From Methylophilales bacterium LSUCC0135 (lineage in GTDB: Bacteria; Pseudomonadota; Gammaproteobacteria; Burkholderiales; Methylophilaceae), in contig MCAW01000004.1 in the NCBI GenBank assembly GCA_001704575.1, positions 36,597 to 100,596 on the forward strand: DNA of 64,000 nucleotides. The letters run 5' to 3'. A program made the translations under genes and the position numbers. Shown one piece after another: positions 35,284 through 44,232 of this stretch (the first letter of the stretch is position 1; the number at the start of each line of letters is the position of its first letter). The notes under the pieces were generated by a model, which saw only the letters and a list, made by a program, of their open reading frames with translations, made no database searches and had not been told where the DNA came from.

Positions 35284-35832
35284 CTAATTGACTGCCTTCA
35301 CCGCGTTGAAAAACGCATAGGACAGCGTCACTACTTCCACCTTCTGCGGCAAATCCGGACTCACGTAAAACCTTAACGGCATGACTTTGCTTTCGCCCGG
35401 CTGCAACTCCTGTCTGACAAAACAAAAACACTCGATCTTTTTGACATGAGTGGTTGCACTGGAAGGACTGACACTAGGCACCGCCTGCCCCGCCACCACC
35501 TCATTGGTCATGTTCTTCGCTTCGAACAGCACGGTCTCGATCTGACCTGGCCTCACCATCACGCTGTTCTGTTTGGGGTGAAAATTCCAGGACAGCCCGG
35601 GCATCACGTTGCTGGTGAACTCCACCTTGACCCAGCGCTGCTCATCCACTGCCGACTGAAATTCCTGTGCTGCGCTGTTTTCCGTCTTGCCGTTCAAACC
35701 GGTTACCGTGCAAAAGACGTCATACAACGGCACCAGAGAAACCGCGAACAGTGCAGAGGCTGCCACCAGCCAGAGCATTTTCAGCCCCAGGCGGCGGTTT
35801 GCCTTCTGCCTTTCTTCATTCGCATTCATCAT
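35284..35832 (-). CDS. ctaG: Cytochrome c oxidase assembly protein CtaG/Cox11
   Basis: A 182-residue Cox11-type copper chaperone: one N-terminal helix (about 17-38), then a periplasmic Ig-like domain. Visible features are PLYDVFCTVTGLNGKT and the copper motif ECFCFVRQELQPGES (CFCF). It delivers copper to CuB of subunit I. The ATG at 35832 overlaps the stop of the preceding 36-residue gene (ATGA), which decides the start. Confidence 0.92.
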   Translation of the reverse strand: MMNANEERQKANRRLGLKMLWLVAASALFAVSLVPLYDVFCTVTGLNGKTENSAAQEFQSAVDEQRWVKVEFTSNVMPGLSWNFHPKQNSVMVRPGQIETVLFEAKNMTNEVVAGQAVPSVSPSSATTHVKKIECFCFVRQELQPGESKVMPLRFYVSPDLPQKVEVVTLSYAFFNAVKAVN

Positions 35833-35939
35833 GCCCATAACAGATACATTGATCCCGCATAAACCAACAACACCAGCAATCCGAACAACAGGCCAAGCTT
35901 GATACTGCGTTTACGTCTTTCACTGTTCTGATCTTTCAT
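35829..35939 (-). CDS. 36-residue cytochrome oxidase small assembly protein
   Basis: A short frame from the ATG at 35939 encodes MKDQNSERRKRSIKLGLLFG and 16 further residues ending YLLWA, followed by TGA. A basic N-terminus precedes one membrane helix. Similar tiny genes are found just before ctaG in betaproteobacterial oxidase operons and are annotated as cytochrome oxidase small assembly proteins. Its stop overlaps the ctaG start by four bases, which argues that it is really translated. Confidence 0.7.
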   Translation of the reverse strand: MKDQNSERRKRSIKLGLLFGLLVLLVYAGSMYLLWA

Positions 35940-36000
35940 GTTTCCTTCACTCTCCAAACTCTGCCTGCAATCCGGCCCGGTCTTGACCGGACCGGCTTCA

Positions 36001-37593
36001 TTATTTGATCACTGGCTGCACAGTGAAACTGTGATAAGGCGGCGGTGAAGGCAGGGTCCACTCGAGACCTTCAGCACCTTCCCATACACGGTCAGTCGCC
36101 TTTTTGCCACCGCGCGCGCACTGCACCACGTTATAGATGAAGATCAGCTGCGCCAGACCCAGCACGAAAGCTGCCACGGTCGAGACCGCGTTGAAGTCTG
36201 CGAACTGCAGCGCATAGTCAGGAATACGACGCGGCATGCCGGCAAGCCCGAGGAAGAACTGCGGAATGAAGGTCAGGTTGAAGGAGATGGCGGTCAACCA
36301 GAAATGCCATTTGCCCAGCGTCTCGCTGTACATGTGGCCGGTCATCTTTGGCAGCCAGTAGTAAACACCGGCCATGATACCCATGATGCCGCCGGCGAAC
36401 AGCGTGTAATGGAAGTGAGCCACGACAAAGTAGGTATGGTGGTATTGCGCATCCGCCGCCACATCCGCCAGTACCAGGCCGGTGAGACCGCCGATACCGA
36501 ACAGGATGATCCAGCCGATGGCAAACAGCATGGGCGTTTCAAAGGTCATTGAGCCGCGCCAGATGGTCGCGATCCAGCAGAAGAACAGAACAGCCAGCGG
36601 TAAGGAAATCGCCATGGTACTGAACATGAAGTAGACCAGCGCCGGTATCGGCATGCCCACGGTAAAGAAATGGTGCGCCCAGACCACCAGCGACAACACA
36701 CCAATCGCCCAAAGCGAATAGACCTGCGCCTTGTAGCCATACATCGGTTTGCGCGAAAAAGTCTGCAAAATCTGCGGCATGAAACCCCAGACCGGCAACA
36801 GCACGATGTACACCTCGGGATGGCCGAAGAACCAGAACAGATGCTGGAACAAAATGGGGTCGCCGCCGCCGGCCGCACTGAAGAAATGCGTGCCGAAATG
36901 GCGATCGGTCAGCAGCATGGTGACCGCACCGGCCAGCACGGGGATTGTCGCAATCAACAGGAATGCGGTAATCAGCCAGCCCCAGGCAAAGATCGGCATT
37001 TTCATCAGTGTCATGCCGGGCGCGCGCATGTTGAAAATGGTGACGATGACGTTGATGGAACCCATCACCGAGGAAATGCCGAGGATATGCACTGCGAAGA
37101 TGGCAAAATCAACGCCGATGCCACCCTGCGTCGAGAGCGGTGCATAGAAGGTCCAGCCAGTTGCAATTGCACCGTCACCAATTCCGATGAGAGCCAGGGC
37201 AAACGGCAGTGTCAGCAGAATGGCGGCTGGTGGCAACAGCCAGAAGCCCCAGTTGTTGAGGCGCGGCAACGCCATGTCCGGCGCCCCCAGCTGTAATGGC
37301 AACATCCAGTTGGCAAAGCCGGTGGCGGCCGGCATCAGCGCCGCAAAAATCATGATCAGCGCATGCACGCCGATCAGCTGATTATAGAATTCCGGCTGCA
37401 TCAGCTGCATGCCGGGCTGAAACAGCTCGGCTCTGACCGCAAGAATCATGAAGCCGCCCACCATGAACATGATGAGCGAGAAAATCAGATACATGGTGCC
37501 GATATCTTTGTGGTTCGTCGTCGTAAACCAACGCATGATGCCCGTTGGGTGATCATGATGCTCGTCATGATGCGCTGTGGCTGAGTAACTCAT
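36001..37593 (-). CDS. ctaD: Cytochrome c oxidase subunit I
   Basis: A 530-residue heme-copper oxidase subunit I with twelve membrane helices. Heme a, heme a3 and CuB ligands lie in GVHALIMIFAALMP, FWFFGHPEVYIVLLP (His-Pro-Glu-Val-Tyr), VWAHHFFTVGM and HTYFVVAHFHYTLFAGG. K- and D-channel residues look normal for the A family. The ATG at 37593 has AAGGAG six bases upstream and is preferred to an adjacent TTG. Confidence 0.96.
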   Translation of the reverse strand: MSYSATAHHDEHHDHPTGIMRWFTTTNHKDIGTMYLIFSLIMFMVGGFMILAVRAELFQPGMQLMQPEFYNQLIGVHALIMIFAALMPAATGFANWMLPLQLGAPDMALPRLNNWGFWLLPPAAILLTLPFALALIGIGDGAIATGWTFYAPLSTQGGIGVDFAIFAVHILGISSVMGSINVIVTIFNMRAPGMTLMKMPIFAWGWLITAFLLIATIPVLAGAVTMLLTDRHFGTHFFSAAGGGDPILFQHLFWFFGHPEVYIVLLPVWGFMPQILQTFSRKPMYGYKAQVYSLWAIGVLSLVVWAHHFFTVGMPIPALVYFMFSTMAISLPLAVLFFCWIATIWRGSMTFETPMLFAIGWIILFGIGGLTGLVLADVAADAQYHHTYFVVAHFHYTLFAGGIMGIMAGVYYWLPKMTGHMYSETLGKWHFWLTAISFNLTFIPQFFLGLAGMPRRIPDYALQFADFNAVSTVAAFVLGLAQLIFIYNVVQCARGGKKATDRVWEGAEGLEWTLPSPPPYHSFTVQPVIK

Positions 37594-37644
37594 CAAAATC
37601 TCCTTAAAAACCTAACGTCCTGATTCAATACCGGTGAATTCGTG

Positions 37645-38817
37645 CTAGCGCAGCGCCTTGATCTGCGAAGGCTGCAACATGTCGCCCACCGAGTTGCCGA
37701 GGGCATTTCGCTCATAGGTGATGACGGCGGCGATATCCACATCGTTGAGCGTATCTTTCCAGCCGGGCATGATGTTCTTGCCGTTCCAGACGCGATCGAG
37801 GTGGCTGTCGACCAGCATGCGGCCATCCGCATCGAGATTGGGGCCGGCGACGATCTTGCTGCCGGTCAGTGCCGGGAAGGCGGGCGGCAGGCCCTGACCA
37901 TTGGCTTGATGGCAAACGGCACAGTTCTTCTCGTACACGCCCTTGCCGTGAGAAACCAGCTCTTCCATCGTCCACTCCTTGTCCGCTCCGGCACTCGCCG
38001 CCTGCATTTCCTCCTGCTTGGCGGCAACCCACAGCTTGTATTCCTCCTGCGGCAGCACATCAACGACAATAGGCATGAAGCCATGGCCCTTGCCGCAAAG
38101 TTCCTTGCACTGGCCGCGATATCTGCCGGGTTTTTCCGCCTGCACCCAGGTCTCGCGCAGAAAACCCGGAATGGCATCCCGCGCCGAGCCGAAAGCCGGC
38201 ACCCACCAGTTGTGGATGACGTCGCTCGCCGTCAGCAGCACACGTACTTTTTCGCCCACCGGAATCACCATTGGATTATCGACTTCAAGCAGGTAGTCCT
38301 TGCCTTTTTCCTGCTGGTTGTAGATCTGGTCCTGCGGCGTGGAGAGATTGCTGAGGAACTTGATGCCCTGTGCATCGCCATCCATGTATTCATACTGCCA
38401 GCGCCACTGCGAGCCGGTGACCTTGACCACCATGGCGGCGCCCTGTTTGGTGTCTTCCATCAACTGGATACTGTGTACGGCCGGGATGCCCATCAGGATG
38501 AAGTCGATATATAGCAGGATGGCAAACGGCACCAGCGTCCAGGCAATTTGAGACCTGGTCGTCGGGCCGGTAAAGCTCGCCGGCTGGTGTCCGCGGCTTT
38601 TGCGGTGCTTGACGATCGAGTAGATCATGATCGCAAGCACCACGACAAACATGATGAAAATAACCAGCATGAACTGGTTGTGAATCTGGAAAATATCCCT
38701 GGCCAGCGGCGTCACCGGCTCCGGCAGATTCCATTTCGCCTCCTGTGCCAGCAAACCGGATGGCAGTAACGCCAGCATCAGAAACAGCCCCGTTTTTCTT
38801 ATGAACTCCATCACCAT
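37645..38817 (-). CDS. ctaC: Cytochrome c oxidase subunit II with fused cytochrome c
   Basis: About 390 residues: signal peptide, two membrane helices, a CuA cupredoxin domain with GQCKELCGKGHGFMPI (CxxxCxxxHxxM), and a C-terminal monoheme cytochrome c domain (ENCAVCHQANGQGLPPAFPAL, distal Met in NIMPGW). The fusion identifies a caa3-like oxidase that accepts electrons directly from membrane cytochromes. GGGAG precedes the chosen ATG at 38817. It is the first oxidase subunit gene of the operon. Confidence 0.95.
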   Translation of the reverse strand: MVMEFIRKTGLFLMLALLPSGLLAQEAKWNLPEPVTPLARDIFQIHNQFMLVIFIMFVVVLAIMIYSIVKHRKSRGHQPASFTGPTTRSQIAWTLVPFAILLYIDFILMGIPAVHSIQLMEDTKQGAAMVVKVTGSQWRWQYEYMDGDAQGIKFLSNLSTPQDQIYNQQEKGKDYLLEVDNPMVIPVGEKVRVLLTASDVIHNWWVPAFGSARDAIPGFLRETWVQAEKPGRYRGQCKELCGKGHGFMPIVVDVLPQEEYKLWVAAKQEEMQAASAGADKEWTMEELVSHGKGVYEKNCAVCHQANGQGLPPAFPALTGSKIVAGPNLDADGRMLVDSHLDRVWNGKNIMPGWKDTLNDVDIAAVITYERNALGNSVGDMLQPSQIKALR

Positions 38818-38835
38818 ACCCACTCCCAAATCAGG

Positions 38836-39324
38836 TTAAGTAATAACACCAACACGTTTTTTTAATTGTTCAGCCAACTGCAAACGTTGATTGTTGTTCA
38901 TGAAATGGCGACCGAACTCGACCTCCCTGCCATGCGAGCGCAGGAACAGGGAATGATCGCCGCATGGCAAGGCTCTGAGAAAAACTTGCGCCCAGTAACG
39001 GTTGAATACGAACCGGCTGTCGTGTTTGTAATCGTGTTTTTCTATCGAGAGCCTATCGCCTTCGATTGTGATGCTTTCAAAATCGCCGGAATGACAGTGG
39101 ATGTAATGAAAGGCATACGCAATCGCGAGCACTTCCAGTCCGGCGAAAGGCAGAACCAGCCATGCGCCGGCAACGGAAAACCCGATACCAATGAGGAGAG
39201 AGAATGTAGCGATGCAGACGACGACCAGCATCATAGCCCTGGGTGACAGGGCGCAATGCGGACGCACGACGACTTTGTAATCTGTAACGGGTGTTGCCAC
39301 TGCTGTTCTCCCCACATTAGCCAC
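38836..39324 (-). CDS. DUF2244 membrane protein
   Basis: A 162-residue protein with two adjacent membrane helices (about 28-70) and a C-terminal soluble domain with RFVFNRYWAQVFLR. It belongs to the DUF2244 family of integral membrane proteins, commonly encoded just before ctaC. Function unknown. It is transcribed in the same direction as, and 19 bp before, ctaC, so it probably shares the oxidase promoter. Confidence 0.8.
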   Translation of the reverse strand: MANVGRTAVATPVTDYKVVVRPHCALSPRAMMLVVVCIATFSLLIGIGFSVAGAWLVLPFAGLEVLAIAYAFHYIHCHSGDFESITIEGDRLSIEKHDYKHDSRFVFNRYWAQVFLRALPCGDHSLFLRSHGREVEFGRHFMNNNQRLQLAEQLKKRVGVIT

Positions 39325-39585
39325 CTCTAATCGGGCGGCTTTACTCCAAGGAACTGCAACAACAAAAAAACCGGGTACAACGAATTACAAGCGTGTTACA
39401 AGTTGCGACAATTTGTCACATTTCGTTACAAAACGAAAGCTATCACAATTGCCACCCGCGCACAAGCGAGTTAGATTCGGCGCCGCTTGCAGGGCGACTC
39501 AAGCTCGAAAGGCGGCCAAAAAAATTGATCAAAATATGCATAAGAGACTGACTTGAAAGAAGAAATATCAAGCCACAAAAACAAC

Positions 39586-40602
39586 TCAATTGACTGTTGT
39601 CGCAGCCATTTTCTCAATCCGCTCGCTGAGCACTGCCGCTTCTTCTGCGCTCAAGTGACCGACCTGGTCGCGAATTGATGCCGCCAGCTCAATATTCCCC
39701 TGGTCGATTGCCAGCGCTGCCAGCGCAAGCTGCGCCTCAAGGTGGCGCGGATTGATCATCACCGCCCGCATCAGGTGCTGTTCGGCCTCGTGCTGCCGCT
39801 TCAACCCGTACTCGGCAAACCCCAGATAATATAATGCGTCGGCATTGGCAGGCTCCTTGCTGACCCACGCGGACGCAATGCGCTCCAGGGCATCCCAGGC
39901 ACGGTTCTGATAAGGCAGCACGACCTGCATGAAGAATGGCCTGTCAGCCTCCGGCAGACTCCAAAAAGGTGCCTCAGTCGAGGTCAAATCAAGTAGCTCG
40001 GGCGCAGCCATCAACTGCCGGATCCATTCGACCGGCAGACTGTAGTAGTAGGCGTTGCGGCCCGGGCTCTTGAATGTGGTGATGCCGATCAGTCTGGACT
40101 CCTGATCGAACAGCGCGCCGCCGCTGGAACCGAGTGAGAAGGCCGCATCCGAACGCACGATGACGCTGCCGTCATAGGGGTAAAGCGCCTTGATGCTGCC
40201 GTAGGAAGGTTGCGGCACATTGGTGTCGTTCGGATAGCTGATGACGAAGACTTCCTGCTCGTATTGCAGGCTGGCACTGTCTCGCAGCGCAACGGCAGGG
40301 AACGGCAATTTGCTGAACTTGAGCAGACACAGATCATGCTTCCAGTCCGCCTTGAGCGCCACCGGCTGATGACCGGCACCATACTTGGCCACACTGACGC
40401 CACGGGCATTGGCGAGCACATGACAGTTGGTGGCCACATGATATTCGTCGACCACCACACCAGACCCGGTACCGGTAGTGCCGTTGGGCAACTCAACCGA
40501 CACCTGCACCATGGAAAGATTGAGTGCCAGCAACTGCGGCATGTTCGGCTGAGCGAATGCGAACAACGGAAAAAGAAAGAAAAGCAGCAAACAGCGCAAC
40601 AT
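39586..40602 (-). CDS. Secreted trypsin-like serine protease with C-terminal TPR repeats
   Basis: 338 residues: a signal peptide (MLRCLLLFFLFPLFAFA), an S1C-type trypsin-like domain with the catalytic His in VATNCHVL, Asp in KADWKHDLCLL and Ser in LGSSGGALFD, then about three TPR repeats (ADALYYLGFAEYGLKRQHEAEQHLMRAVMINPRHLEAQ). No PDZ domain is present, unlike DegP. The start at 40602 has GGGG upstream and yields the signal peptide. It is the last backbone gene before element 2. Confidence 0.82.
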   Translation of the reverse strand: MLRCLLLFFLFPLFAFAQPNMPQLLALNLSMVQVSVELPNGTTGTGSGVVVDEYHVATNCHVLANARGVSVAKYGAGHQPVALKADWKHDLCLLKFSKLPFPAVALRDSASLQYEQEVFVISYPNDTNVPQPSYGSIKALYPYDGSVIVRSDAAFSLGSSGGALFDQESRLIGITTFKSPGRNAYYYSLPVEWIRQLMAAPELLDLTSTEAPFWSLPEADRPFFMQVVLPYQNRAWDALERIASAWVSKEPANADALYYLGFAEYGLKRQHEAEQHLMRAVMINPRHLEAQLALAALAIDQGNIELAASIRDQVGHLSAEEAAVLSERIEKMAATTVN

Positions 40603-40767
40603 TGCAAACCCCATAAGCCGGTTTAAGATAAACTTATGAGCCTAAATTTCAGGATAGATTCAGCCTGAATTTGCAGCAGAGCATGGTGGCCGCCAGAAAA
40701 TCTGCTGTGGAAACTTTAATGTTTTGATCCTGAACGGATTCAGCGATTGATGATCTGAATAACAACT

Positions 40768-40790
40768 TTGGTGCGGGAGGGGGCTTCGAA
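40768..40790 (+). repeat. Candidate left attachment site of element 2 (degenerate tRNA-Leu 3' end)
   Basis: TTGGTGCGGGAGGGGGCTTC and the following GAA resemble the tRNA-Leu 3' end at 60862-60885 with one base missing and two mismatches over 24 positions. Immediately to the right the sequence becomes markedly AT-rich. A matching pair of arm-type repeats lies 55 bp further in. No gene starts before 41183. Confidence 0.55.
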
Positions 40791-40843
40791 AAGTAAATCT
40801 AATACATTGATTATACTTTATTTAATATTGTGTTTTTTATGGA

Positions 40844-40867
40844 ATACCATCACATATACCATCAAAT
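40844..40867 (+). other. Candidate integrase arm-type site, left end of element 2
   Basis: Two ACCATCA motifs (ATACCATCAC then TACCATCAAAT) span 24 bp and differ in only three positions from 60720-60743 beside the integrase start. Their presence at both ends supports the proposed element boundaries. Confidence 0.6.
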
Positions 40868-41182
40868 AATTTAGCTCGCAGTTTATCAAAACTTAAATTT
40901 TGATGACACTTTCTAATCACGAATCCCGATTGAAGTGTCCGTGAATTTAACAGATGCACAGTCTGACAACTCCTAAACAGGAAGCCTAGCTACTGTAAAC
41001 CCCATTTTTACTGATGTCAGATGTAGAGTCATGCGGCCACGATATCTGGACATCAGAAATGCAAAATATGATACTCTGCCAAAACTAAATAGTAATTTAA
41101 TATCAAATAATTAAAATAAAAAATGACAATTGTTGATTTTCCTGTAACTAAACAACGATGCTAACTAGAGAGGGTATAAGTG

Positions 41183-41672
41183 ATGAACACTTGCTTAAAA
41201 ATATCTGGGGTTGGTAATCTTTTTATTTTTCAGCATGCCTGCTTTTGCAGACAGTGGAAATTTGAACTCTTGTAGCAACCGGACACTGAAGGGGACTTAC
41301 ATGTTCAATGTGTCTGGCAACCTATTCATTTCTGATGATGAAGGGTATGCCCCAGAGGCTTATGCCGCCCTTATATCTTATGACGGCAATGGAAATCTTC
41401 TGTTGAAGAAAACCTCTTCCATCAATGGCGTTTGGGAAACACCGATCACCGAGGCTACCTATCAAATTCAATCCGACTGTTCTGGTTTAGCAGTTTATCC
41501 TACAGCAAAATATCGCTATTACGTGGCCCCAAATGGTGACAGCCTGACATTTGTTAAGATCAGTAATAAAGAGGGTGAAAGCTTTGTTCAATCGCCTGAC
41601 ATGATCTCCGGAACAGCTAATAGGGTTTCCAAGCGCCAGATACAATTCATCGACGAGTCTGACCCGCAGTAA
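41183..41672 (+). pseudogene. Secreted protein gene with an apparent one-base frameshift in the signal peptide
   Basis: An ATG at 41183 with AGAGAGG eight bases upstream starts MNTCLKISG. The main frame begins only after the GGGG run at 41207-41210 (VIFLFFSMPAFADSGN...). Removing one G joins them into a textbook signal peptide, MNTCLKISGLVIFLFFSMPA followed by FA. As written, translation would depend on a TTG at 41211 and a start lacking the basic n-region. The mature part (about 140 residues, NSCSNRTLKGTYMF, ALISYDGNGNLLL, QIQSDCSGLAVY) fits a common family of small secreted beta-rich proteins of unknown function. A 3' fragment of the same gene lies at 28243-28394. Confidence 0.65.
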
Positions 41673-41713
41673 GCCAATCTCTTGAACCAACGCTGATTAG
41701 CTCTTCAAGCCAG

Positions 41714-41786
41714 TGCCCTAGCTTATCGCTAGGGCATCAATGGCGGTATGTTTTCGATGAGTGAAGCGTCTAGTGGCTGGACGCTT
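41714..41786. terminator. Two terminator hairpins between convergent genes
   Basis: TGCCCTAGC/GCTAGGGCA (41714-41736) and AAGCGTC/GACGCTT (41764-41786) lie between the secreted-protein gene and the convergent response-regulator gene. The second hairpin is kept in the duplicate copy near 28130 in element 1. Confidence 0.65.
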
Positions 41787-41817
41787 TGCTTCATGAAGGC
41801 ATACGATGAAACAAAGT

Positions 41818-42477
41818 TTAGCCTTCGACGAACCCATCCCCAGCTATCTCCCTGATTGATACATGATGCTTATCGTAGTATCTGGCTAATTCTATGAGAC
41901 TATGGAGATGAAGCTTGTTCTTCAAGAAATTACGGTACATTTTGACCGTCCTGACTGAAATCCCTAGCTTCTGCGCTACTTCGCTTTGTTGATAGCCCTT
42001 ACCTAAGAGCAAAAGGACCTGCGCCTCTCTTTGCGTGATGACGATATTGCAATCCGCTTGATCTTGCTGCACTGCTCCGGTACGTCTGCCCTGATGCGTT
42101 TTTGCAAAAGCCTTGATTAAATAATCCGTCACCTTCTGTGCTGAGAATGGCTTAAGCAAGTAATCGACAGCACCGCCTTGCCATGCATTGATAATATCGG
42201 CTTGTTTGGCGTTGCCACTCATAAAGACGATTGGGAACTCAATATTGATTTCTTGCAGGACGGATTGCAGCTCAACGCCATTCATCCCCGGCATTTGGAA
42301 ATCAAGCAACATGCAAGTTGGTAGCCCATCCTCAAATTCAAAGTCTTCAATCGCCTGTAAAAAGGATTCAGCGGATTCAAACGACGCTGTGAGGTAATCA
42401 GCCGAGAGCCAAGCCTCCAAGCCCTCTCGAACATCGGCTTCATCATCCACGATGATGACTCTTTGTTGTTTATTCAT
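41818..42477 (-). CDS. NarL/FixJ-family response regulator
   Basis: 219 residues. The receiver has VDDEAD, phospho-acceptor Asp59 in LLDFQMPG and LLKPFSAQK. The C-terminal LuxR-type helix-turn-helix reads VLLLLGKGYQQSEVAQKLGISVRTVKMYRNFLKNKL. Its ATG overlaps the end of the histidine kinase gene by eight bases, so the two are co-translated partners. It lies downstream of, and on the same strand as, the type I secretion operon, which it may control. A truncated, frameshifted duplicate lies at 27745-28098. Confidence 0.92.
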   Translation of the reverse strand: MNKQQRVIIVDDEADVREGLEAWLSADYLTASFESAESFLQAIEDFEFEDGLPTCMLLDFQMPGMNGVELQSVLQEINIEFPIVFMSGNAKQADIINAWQGGAVDYLLKPFSAQKVTDYLIKAFAKTHQGRRTGAVQQDQADCNIVITQREAQVLLLLGKGYQQSEVAQKLGISVRTVKMYRNFLKNKLHLHSLIELARYYDKHHVSIREIAGDGFVEG

Positions 42478-43900
42478 CTGCAGGACTGATCAGGGGGATT
42501 CTGAAGGTAAATACAGCGCCACCTTCCGGGCGGTTCGCTGCATGGATGGTGCCTTGATGTTTTTCAAGAATGGTTTTGCTTAACCACAAACCTATCCCAA
42601 GGCCATCTTTCTTGGTGGTCTTGTACAGCTCGAACAAATGCGGCAGTGCATGCTCGTCAATACCACATCCGCTATCTTCAACAGAGACCACTGCCCATTG
42701 ATCCTCAGTCGCTATGGTCAGTCGGATTTCTTTCACCGCACTGGTTGAATGCTCAATAGCGTCGATCGCATTATTGAACAAATTGATCAACACCTGCTGT
42801 AGCTGGATGGAATCTGCCAATACTCGTGGATTCGATGTGAATTGCTTGACGAAGCGAATCTTTTTTGATTTGAGTGACGGCTTGATGATTTCAAGAATCT
42901 CATCACAGACTGGCTGAAGCTCGACCTCATTGAAGTGATAGTTGCGAGAATTGAACAGCTTCCTGAGATTTTTAACTAATTGAGACAGCTTGTTGAGCTG
43001 ATTGCTGATCTTGTCCAATACCAGCAGGTGCGGTTTATTCGCCTCATCTTTCGATAACTCCCGCTTGAGCGTTTCGGCCTGCAAGGAGATAGCCGTCAAT
43101 GGCTGACTGATTTGATGGGCTAAGGAATTCGATAATGCACTGATCCCCAATACTCGATTGGAAGAAATCAAGCCTCTTAACAAATTGTCTTTTTCCATAA
43201 TCGTCAGGGCGAGATTTCTGTTGAGGGGATTGATATCCATCACCTTGGGATTGACCCAGCTGATTCGTAACGATTGATAGGAGATATATCTGAATATCGC
43301 CAATGCTGAGTAAGTCGCAAACAGAATGGTGGTCAAGTTGGATGGCTGTCTTGGGGTGATTAAATCACTCGAAAAATAACTGGCCACTCTGAGTAGCGCA
43401 AACGCAGCGATCGCCACCTGCGTCCACTTGATACATTTGATAAAGGGGTTGTTACGTAACTCAGGATCCTTGATTGAGAAGCTTATGAATCCTGTCCAGC
43501 AGGCAATCACAAAAGTGCCAATACTGTAGATCAGCACCGGTGACTTGGGGTCTGGTGTTCTCAGTAACTCAATCACCAGACAGTAAGCCATGATGAAGAC
43601 CAGTGCCAACAGGTATTGTCTGAATTTAACAGTTCGTTCCAATGAATACATGCTGAACAGGATCGCCATATCCGCAGCGAGCGCCAACACGTTCGCCAGC
43701 CACAGCATCGACGGCTGATTCATGCTGGCCATGGAGTAAGACAGTATCAGTAACATCAACATGGCCAGCGTTGCTAATTCCGCTGTCAGGAAATAACGCC
43801 CTGATATATCCACATGCTTCCTGAAGGATAGATAGAAGGTGCAAGCTGAAGCCAAGGTGATCAGAGCATAAAGCACGAGCAAGGGGATAAAGGAGTGCAT
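42470..43900 (-). CDS. Membrane sensor histidine kinase
   Basis: 476 residues. Six to seven membrane helices in the first 220 residues form a sensor that is mostly embedded in the membrane with little periplasmic sequence. Then comes a HisKA domain with LAHQISQPLTAISLQ (phospho-His near residue 265) and an HATPase domain with LINLFNNAIDAIEHS (N box), DSGCGI and GLGIGLWLSKTILEKH. The H box (HQISQPL) resembles FixL/ThkA-type kinases that pair with NarL/FixJ regulators, here the overlapping downstream gene. Signal unknown. The 330-bp gap upstream (43901-44232) is very AT-rich and shows no gene. Confidence 0.92.
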   Translation of the reverse strand: MHSFIPLLVLYALITLASACTFYLSFRKHVDISGRYFLTAELATLAMLMLLILSYSMASMNQPSMLWLANVLALAADMAILFSMYSLERTVKFRQYLLALVFIMAYCLVIELLRTPDPKSPVLIYSIGTFVIACWTGFISFSIKDPELRNNPFIKCIKWTQVAIAAFALLRVASYFSSDLITPRQPSNLTTILFATYSALAIFRYISYQSLRISWVNPKVMDINPLNRNLALTIMEKDNLLRGLISSNRVLGISALSNSLAHQISQPLTAISLQAETLKRELSKDEANKPHLLVLDKISNQLNKLSQLVKNLRKLFNSRNYHFNEVELQPVCDEILEIIKPSLKSKKIRFVKQFTSNPRVLADSIQLQQVLINLFNNAIDAIEHSTSAVKEIRLTIATEDQWAVVSVEDSGCGIDEHALPHLFELYKTTKKDGLGIGLWLSKTILEKHQGTIHAANRPEGGAVFTFRIPLISPADE

Positions 43901-44232
43901 GTATAATCAGATTTTAAAATTTCGTTTTATTCATCATAAGAAAACTAATACTTCAACTGTAGAATTTTTTGATAAAACACGCCTTTCTCAAAAACACTGC
44001 ATTTGAAGTTGAACGACATCAGCCTGCTTTTTTTTGAAAACGCTATACGGTATTAAATTTGTCCTTGTAATTGAGAGAGTCTCTATATCAAGTATTAATG
44101 ATAAAGATATCAATTTTTTAAAATGAGTAAATTTTTTAACCCATCAATTAATTTTTACTTTATTCATTATGAATTGTTCAATAATTCAATAAATTGATCG
44201 ATATTATCATTGTAAGTTTATAAAAATATTAT

